NCBI RefSeq assembly: GCF_050624435.1
Contig: NC_134539.1
Coordinates: 48,330,001 to 48,394,000, forward strand
DNA from: Tenrec ecaudatus
Lineage: Eukaryota > Chordata > Mammalia > Afrosoricida > Tenrecidae
Reading direction: 5' to 3'
DNA: 64,000 bases
Shown: positions 57,998-64,000 of the stretch, in pieces
Layout of the letters: every line of letters starts with the position of its first letter
How positions within the stretch are numbered: position 1 is the first letter of the stretch
Program-made: the position numbers and the translations under genes
Notes under the pieces: generated by a model
What the model was told of the DNA's origin: nothing
Databases searched by the model: none
Seen by the model: the letters and a program-made list of their open reading frames with translations, nothing else

Positions 57998-58053
<56 letters not shown>
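57984..58053. repeat. (CT)n(CA)n compound microsatellite
   Basis: Same form as 52750-52828, including the single AT step in the CT part. Confidence 0.96.
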
Positions 58054-58054
<1 letters not shown>

Positions 58055-58116
58055 ACCTGGTGTTGCTGTAAAGGTTCTTCTCGACGTCACTTTATTTTAT
58101 ACACGAATGCTTTAGA

Positions 58117-58305
58117 GAGAGCCCCGGTGGTGTCGTGGTTGCTCACTGGGTTGCTCACTGCAAGGTCTGAACCAGCGGCGGTTCTGCAGGAGAAAGACAG
58201 GTTTCCTAATCCTGTAGAGAGTTACAGCCTCAGAAACCCATAGGGGCCATTCCACTCTGTGTTTTAGGGTTGCTGTGAGTTGATTCAATGGCAATGAGAA
58301 GAAAG
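58117..58305 (+). mobile_element. AfroSINE, full length
   Basis: Well-kept head GAGCCCCGGTGGTGTCGTGG, GTTACAGCCTCAGAAACCCA, TAGGGGCCATTCCACTCTGT, tail GAGTTGATTCAATGGCAATG. The best 5' end among the SINEs here. Confidence 0.94.
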
Positions 58306-58839
58306 TTTAGAAAGATAAAGCATTTTGAACTTAAACATGGATTAATCTTAAAAACCTCGAGCATAATAGGCCACACATTACATTATTCTAGTAATGTATG
58401 TTAATAGAATAATAGGGTTAATAATTATTTTGTATAGTATGTAAGACTTAATAATAGATTAAGTATATTAATGTAAAATATGCATAATAGGCCAATATAT
58501 GGGGATAGGACTGATGCTTGCATAAACAATATCAATAATTCTATAGCATACCAAGTCACTCAAACAAAATGCCTCTGGGATAACTTCCACTGGACTCCTC
58601 AGACCTTTGACTAGCGACGTGAGGAGTCTTGCCCTCAAACAGAGTGCATTGGAATTAAAACAGATATAGTTCAGTTAAAATTTAACATGCAATCATTTGT
58701 TTTCCCTTTTGGCCCATTTTTAACTTGTTCTAGTTTCTATTTTCTTCTGCTTTCTTTTAGAATGAGGTTTTTCTTTATTTCACTTTGTTGCTTGTGGGTG
58801 TTTCGATGATGTTCTTTATATGAAATTCAAGATAGGTAC
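58306..58839. other. AT-rich stretch
   Basis: Local TAATA/ATAGG repeats near 58370-58500, no recognised family. Confidence 0.4.
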
Positions 58840-59076
58840 TCCATAGAGATGAATTAGATGAATAGTTCTTTGGGATTGTGGCAGGGAAGGTTGAGGGATA
58901 ATGGGGAGCTCATAATAATGAGTACAAGAATGAAGGAAATATTCCATAACCTCCCCAAAGGGATCACTGGATACATAGCAAAGTGTGGGGAAGAAATCAG
59001 ATGGTACCCGTTTATCCAAACGTGCAGAGCCTGGGGTCTTAAAGGCTTGTTATTAAACAAGCAGCCATCTAAGTGA
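58840..59076 (+). mobile_element. L1 3' UTR-related fragment of another subfamily
   Basis: Ends in TGGGGTCTTAAAGGCTTG...AACAAGCAGCCATCTAAGT, which is the core of the L1 module. The upstream part (GATAATGGGGAGCTCATAAT) is not in the other copies. Confidence 0.55.
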
Positions 59077-59405
59077 TTTGTTGGCTAAATCCACTATTTC
59101 TTTTTTGACCAATCTTAGGCATAATTCTTGGTCTCAAATAAGGCATTGTCCCTCAGAATTCAGGCTTAGGTTCTATATGCCCCAACTGTGAGAAAGAGCT
59201 GCTAATGCCTATACACCAGGCTGCAGTACAGTGGGTGGGATCAATCATGATTCCAGAAGCTAATCCACTATGTCACCTATCATGCTGCATAAAAATAATA
59301 GATAGTATGGCACAGTCTAAGTCCAACTGAAGGATTTAGAGAAATAAGAACTAGAGAAACAGGCGCATCTCAGAAACTCTGTAGATTTAAACTAATCATA
59401 GAAAT

Positions 59406-59417
59406 TCCAGCCCTGTA
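59406..59417 (+). repeat. Left target-site duplication of L1 copy K
   Basis: TCCAGCCCTGTA, identical to 61541-61552. Confidence 0.92.
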
Positions 59418-61540
59418 GCTAACCCACCCAAGGGAAGGCTGTTGTTTATATCTCCACTGGAGGAGAGAGGGTCCAGACTTCAACCCAGTGTGTCCAGACG
59501 TGAATGCAGCATACTGGCATGAAGCAGGGAACCAATGCAGAGGTCTGCAGTCTGTGGGGCCCAGCCCCAATCCCAAATTGGTGGGCCAGGATGTGCTCCA
59601 CTCTCTCTCCTTCTCTCTGTTTGATCCTGTGTGCTCTGATCAGTTGCACCCCTCTCCCTGAATGGCCTTCAGAGGACAGCACTGAAGCAACAGCTCAGGG
59701 AGTGCGGCAGGTCTGATCAAAGCACACAGGAGCAAACAATACTAGCCCGGAGGATGATATTCCTGCTCAGAGCAGCCAATGCACAGGAGGACCATAGGGC
59801 TGGCCCACCATGAGACACAATGTCCCTTACTGACCCACAGCACTATGGGGGGCTACACTGGAGACCCAGTGTGGGAGTTGTGCTGATCTGACCCCACCCA
59901 CCACACCAAGTGGAAACACTAGGGTCATGCAGCCAAGCAGCAAGGGGAGAAAAGCAATTCAGTCCCTGAGGAAAACCAAAACTACACTTTGGAATTAATG
60001 TGTGGCACCCCATCAGACTTAACTGGAAAATACTCACAAAGGTCACCAAACAGACCCGGAACTATTTATAGGCTTTTCTTTTTTGCTGTTGTTTTGTTAT
60101 GTTTTGATTTGCCTTATTTTTGTGCTTATTATTGTCTGTGCATGTCTATCTAAATAAGATAGTCATGATAAACAATCCAGAGGATAAAACAACGGGACCG
60201 ACAGTTCTGGGTGAACACAGGAAAGGAGAGACAGAGGAAAAGAAGGGGGCTGCCAATCAACCCAGGGACAAGGGAACAACAAGTGATCTAAAATTGGCAG
60301 CAAGGATGGCATAGGCTGCCTGCTAGGGCTTGATCAAAGGCAATGTAATGGAGAGGAATTACCGAAACCCAAATGAAGGCTGAACATGATAGTGGGACAA
60401 GAAGAAAGTAAAAGGAAACAGAAGAAAAAAGTAGTAGGCAAAGGACATTTATAGAGGTCTAAATACAGGCATGTACATATGTAAATATATTTATATATAT
60501 TGATAGGGGAATAGATTTATGTGTGTATATATATATATTTGTTAAGTAATAAGGCAGCAGACAGACATTGGGCCTCCACTCATGTACTCCTTCAATGCAA
60601 GAAGACTTTGTTCTAATAACCATGGCATTCTGTGATGCTCATCTGCCCTGACACAATCACTGAAGACAAAGTGGGTGCATAAGCAACTGTGGTGAAGAAA
60701 GCTCATGGTGCCCAGCTATCAAAAGATATAGCATCTAGGGTCCTAAAGGCTTGAAGATAAGCAAGCAGCCATCTAGTTGAGAAGCAACAAAGCCCACATG
60801 GAAGAAGCATACCAGCCTGTGAGATCATGAAATGTCGATGAGATCAGGTATCAGGCATCAAAGACCCAGAGCAAAAGATCATATTGATTTCAATGATTGA
60901 GAGGGAGGAGTAGAGACCCAAAGTCCATCTATAGATGATAGGACATCCCCTTACAGAAGGATCACAAGGGAGATATGAGCCAGTCAGGGTGCAGTATAGC
61001 ACTGATGAAATGCACAACTTTCCTCTAGTTCTTTAATATTTCGTCCCCTCTACTATTATGACTCCAATTCTAGCTTACAAATCCAGCTATACCAGAGCAT
61101 GTACACTGGTACAGATAAGAACTCACAACCCAAGGAATCCAGGACAGATAAACCCCTCAGGACCAACAATGCGAGTAGCAATACCAGGAGGGGAAGGGGA
61201 AGGGGAAGGGAGAAAGGGGAAACTGATCACAATGATCTACATGTAACCCCTTCCCAGGGGGGACAGACAACAGGAAAATGGGTGAAGGGAGACAGGGATC
61301 CATGTAAGACATGAAAAAAAATTTATAAATTAACAAGGGTTCATGAGGGAAGGAGGATGGAGGAGATGGGGGAAATGAGCAGATAGCAAGAGCTCAAGTT
61401 GAAAAAAATGTTTTGAAAATGTTGGCAACATATGTACAAATATGCTTGACACAATGGATGGATGAATGGATTGTGATAAGAGCTATAAGAGCAAAAAAAC
61501 AATGAGCCCCCAATTAAATGATTTTTTTTAAAGGAAGAAC
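59418..61540 (+). mobile_element. 5'-truncated L1 (copy K): 3' UTR only
   Basis: Runs from just after the ORF2 stop to the A/T-rich tail. It resembles the full-length copy D more than F/J2 (for example GGGACAAGGGAACAACAAGTGATC parallels 18145). A GGGGAA repeat lies at 61190-61216. No coding sequence is included. Confidence 0.94.
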
Positions 61541-61552
61541 TCCAGCCCTGTA
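61541..61552 (+). repeat. Right target-site duplication of L1 copy K
   Basis: Exact copy of 59406-59417. Confidence 0.92.
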
Positions 61553-61734
61553 ATAAAATGAAAAGTCTATCCATCCTTCTCCAAATTAACACTGATGAAA
61601 GGTGGCCATCAACCTCCCCCTCCCTGTACATGAAAGTTAATCCTGGGACAAGGAGAAGCAGAAACAGGAGACGTCTCCTCTAGTAATGATGTTAGCCACT
61701 CACCTGTCTGGGATTCAGTCCCCAAACAATAACA

Positions 61735-61885
61735 ACAAGCTGGCATCAAGTCAATTCTGACTCACAGCAAGCTGATAGAACAGAGCCGACTGCCCCGGAG
61801 AGTTTCTGAGACTATCAATTGTAAGGAGTAGAAAGCCTCATCTTTCTGCTTGCTGCTCCGAGATGTTTACTCGTTACACAAGAGG
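61735..61885 (-). mobile_element. AfroSINE, 5' part degraded
   Basis: GGCATCAAGTCAATTCTGAC, GAACAGAGCCGACTGCCCCG, GTAGAAAGCCTCATCTTTCT, then a short decayed head region. Confidence 0.88.
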
Positions 61886-61984
61886 TATCATTTCACTACA
61901 AAATTGCTTAATTAATTTACTTTTGGCATCCAAAGTGAATTCTTACCAAAATACGACAGGAATGTCTTCCTCTTGAACACTGGG

Positions 61985-62150
61985 GGAATGCTTCTGAAAC
62001 CAGGCTGCACATTAGCCTCACCATGGGAGCTTTAAAAATGATCAGTGCTCATGTCTCTGTCAAGACATTCACTTTAATATGAGACGGAATCTGGGCATCT
62101 GTATGTTTTAATATGTCCCTCAAACAGTTCTAATGGGCAGCCAAGGTTCA
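61985..62150 (+). mobile_element. MER5-like hAT relic
   Basis: GGCTGCACATTAGCCTCACC, ATGGGAGCTTTAAAAATGAT, AATCTGGGCATCTGTATGTT, CAAACAGTTCTAATGGGCAG follow MER5. It is far older than the SPIN copy. Confidence 0.7.
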
Positions 62151-62544
62151 GAAAGATGGCCTCAGGACTGGAGAGCAAAAAGGCTGCAAAGAGAAGCAAA
62201 CTAGGATGGAGCACTCAGAAACAGAGATTTAGGCCCAGCAAACAGATTAACGCCCATCCCAAAATTAATATTAAAGAAAGTGTGATCATTGTACTGGACA
62301 AATTATAAAGAAGAAAATCCTGTACTAAAACGAAATGTTGCATCTTTGTAGATGCAAAGAATCATGTGAAAATCCTGATATGAGGCAAGCAAAGGACATT
62401 CTCGTGCAGGCATGAAACAAAACAAGGAAAGGAGTACCAGGTTGGATCAGAACCAACGCTATTTGTTTCTTAAGGGTTATCACCACATACGGAGCTAGGA
62501 AGGGCTTGAATGGTTATCGCAATCCCACTGAATAACCTTTTCCA

Positions 62545-63010
62545 CATAGTTATGCTTGAGTGCCATACCCCGCTGGCAGTCAGTTGGTCAAACTGAGTCG
62601 GTGTGTGTGCGTTGCTATGAGGCTGGATGTTATGCCACTGGCATTCCCAATTCCAGGAATGGATTATTCATGGTGGATAGGTTTCAGCAGAGCTTCTAGA
62701 CTAAGATTAGCTAAAAAGAAAGATCTGGCAACCTATTTCCAAAAATTAGTCAATGGAAACCTATGGCTCAAAAAAAAAAAAAAAGTAAAACCTATGGCTC
62801 ACAACAGACCGTTGTCTAACTTGCATACACCTGGACCAGTCATTGAGGGGGCACACGTGCTGGAGGAGGGCATCGGTTGTCACGAGGACTGGAGAGAATG
62901 AAGGAAAAACTCGGTGAGCTGCATTGGCACATCTGCACATGCTGGTAATTGTGAGGAGGACCCGGGACCAGGCAGCATTTTGTTCTGTGGTATATAAGGA
63001 AGCCATGAAT
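62545..63010 (+). mobile_element. Internally deleted RTE derivative (5' UTR joined to 3' end)
   Basis: First part (62610-62770) follows the RTE 5' region: GGCTGGATGTTATGCCACTG, TGGATAGGTTTCAGCAGAGC, CTATTTCCAAAAATTAGTCA. After a short A run (62768-62784) and a repeated CCTATGGCTCA word the text jumps to the RTE 3' end (GAGGAGGGCATCGGTTGTCA..., GGACCCGGGACCAGGCAGCA). It ends GAATCAGCATCCACTCAGCA. The whole reverse transcriptase is missing. Confidence 0.75.
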
Positions 63011-63041
63011 CAGCATCCACTCAGCACCACCTCGCTACGTA

Positions 63042-63060
63042 TCTGTCTGTCTGTCTACCT
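63042..63060. repeat. (TCTG)n short tract
   Basis: Four to five TCTG units just after the RTE derivative. Confidence 0.85.
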
Positions 63061-63895
63061 ACAGAACGATCTGTGGGTGTGCCGAATGCAGAGCATATAG
63101 AATTTATTCTAGAAGATGTTTTCTAAACAAATCATCCATAAAATTTCCACAAAATTTATTCTAGGAAGGTACATGGAAGGAACAAGGTATGGTGCTCAAA
63201 TGGAACAATCAAGTAAGAACTCTACTTCATGGACATTTTATTTTGTCTCTGCCCTGCATCCTCCGAGAAGGAAGGAATCATGCTAAGTCCCTTTGGGTTT
63301 GACTCTGGCAAGTATGCTTCAAATATTGAGCTTTGAAATAATCAATTCATCTGTTTCTTTGTTGTTGTTTTTTTTTAATGTTTTGGAAATTCATCCTTTG
63401 CCTGTTTTCCATGACCAGGATCAAGTACGGGTTGTATGTAAGATGGTTGGCAAAACTCATCCTAAGCCAAGACAGAGCATGACCTCGTTGTCAATAATTC
63501 CTAAAAGGTGTCTTGAGGCCATTCAGTGAAGTGAGCCTTTTGTTTTCCTATTTTCCAGAGAAGGGGGCTTGGAAAGCTGAGACGAGTCCGAGTACAGTCA
63601 TTTTATTTTCAAATGTGCAGAGGGAGGAGAGAGAGGTGGCCAGCCTGGCCCTTTGCAAGGCAAAGCGCTCTTGGCTCTGAAGGAGGAAAAGACAGTCCCT
63701 CTATTGTCCAGAAACCTGCTGCCCAGGAAGGACACAGAGGGGCCACTTCTAACACTCTCCTGCCCTCATCCACTTTCAAAGGCGCAAGGAAACACAGAAG
63801 GGTTGCAGAGATTGGGTTCTATCACTTTCTGGAAGCTCTCACCCGTCTGATAACAGCTGGCATGGCCCTGGCTTGCAGAATAAAGATATGGGGTC
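63061..63895. other. Single-copy stretch
   Basis: No gene recognised. A 118-codon frame (63613-63969) is partly encoded by a T run. 63530-63600 has a faint MIR-like TTTTCCAGAGAAGGGGGC. Confidence 0.35.
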
Positions 63896-63916
63896 TTTTT
63901 TTTTTTTTTTTTTTTT
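63896..63916. repeat. (T)n tract
   Basis: 21 T residues. No SINE body adjoins it that I can identify. Confidence 0.9.
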
Positions 63917-64000
63917 GCTGCGTGGGCTGCCATTTCCCCCAGTGTACTCTTTGGTTCGTCTATGTGTAGTTATAGGATTTCATTAATTAACTTTGTTTTA

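Noticed and set aside
57685-58071. 128-codon forward frame
   Set aside because: Its C-terminal end is pure microsatellite translation (serine/leucine then histidine/threonine repeats).
63530-63600. Possible MIR at the right end
   Set aside because: Only one short word fits. Not enough to call.
1-64000. CRISPR arrays, operons, bacterial or phage systems
   Set aside because: No regularly spaced repeats, no ribosome-binding/ORF organisation, and every long repeat matches eukaryotic transposon families.
1-64000. Host protein-coding exons
   Set aside because: No frame between plausible splice sites matched a protein family I recognise. The only coding-like text belongs to L1 and RTE. A search against afrotherian proteins would be decisive.

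Overview
The window reads as a stretch of mammalian intergenic DNA built almost entirely from transposable elements. I found no host protein-coding gene. The longest open frames lie in repeats or look like chance. The host is most likely an afrotherian mammal. At least seventeen copies of a tRNA-derived SINE (AfroSINE type) and several BovB-like RTE LINE copies match repeat families I know from elephants, tenrecs and relatives. A non-autonomous SPIN-type hAT transposon at 36830-37000 narrows this to a tenrec, since tenrec is the afrotherian for which SPIN was reported. The species call is inference.

Layout. 1-1515: reverse-strand 3' end of an afrotherian L1. 1780-2405: LTR (family A). 2970-3135: AfroSINE. 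3600-5330: ancient HAL1/L1 relic. 6015-6562: L1 3' end. 8155-10690: nested RTE, L1 and SINE block. 10785-11329: LTR (family B). 11387-19384: full-length but dead L1 (about 8 kb) with matched target-site duplications, decayed ORF1 and ORF2, a 115-bp MITE inside ORF1 and a 2.2-kb 3' UTR. 20190-25080: L1 tail, SINE cluster, MIR, LTR pieces. 25217-26230: LTR A nested inside LTR B. 26307-28951: 5'-truncated L1. 29203-29307: U6 snRNA pseudogene. 29918-30563: LTR A. 31-35 kb: mostly single-copy with SINEs, an RTE 3' end and an old L1. 35781-36267: LTR B. 36290-37290: old L1 pieces and the SPIN element. 37.3-40.6 kb: mostly single-copy DNA. 40.67-43.8 kb: RTE block with a nested L1. 45411-45891: LTR B. 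46985-48395: old L1 with a younger L1 nested in it. 49612-53180: reverse-strand L1s. 53.4-59.1 kb: mostly single-copy. 59418-61540: L1. 61.5-64.0 kb: MER5-like relic, a deleted RTE derivative and single-copy DNA.

These elements do not form a pathway. The window is informative as a record of mobilisation. It shows L1 retrotransposition with clear target-site duplications, L1-made RNA pseudogenes, RTE with SINEs that share its tail, solo LTRs, and cut-and-paste DNA transposons. Two of those (SPIN and a TA-targeting MITE) inserted late enough to be lineage-specific. Family names rest on recalled consensus sequences and were not checked by search.
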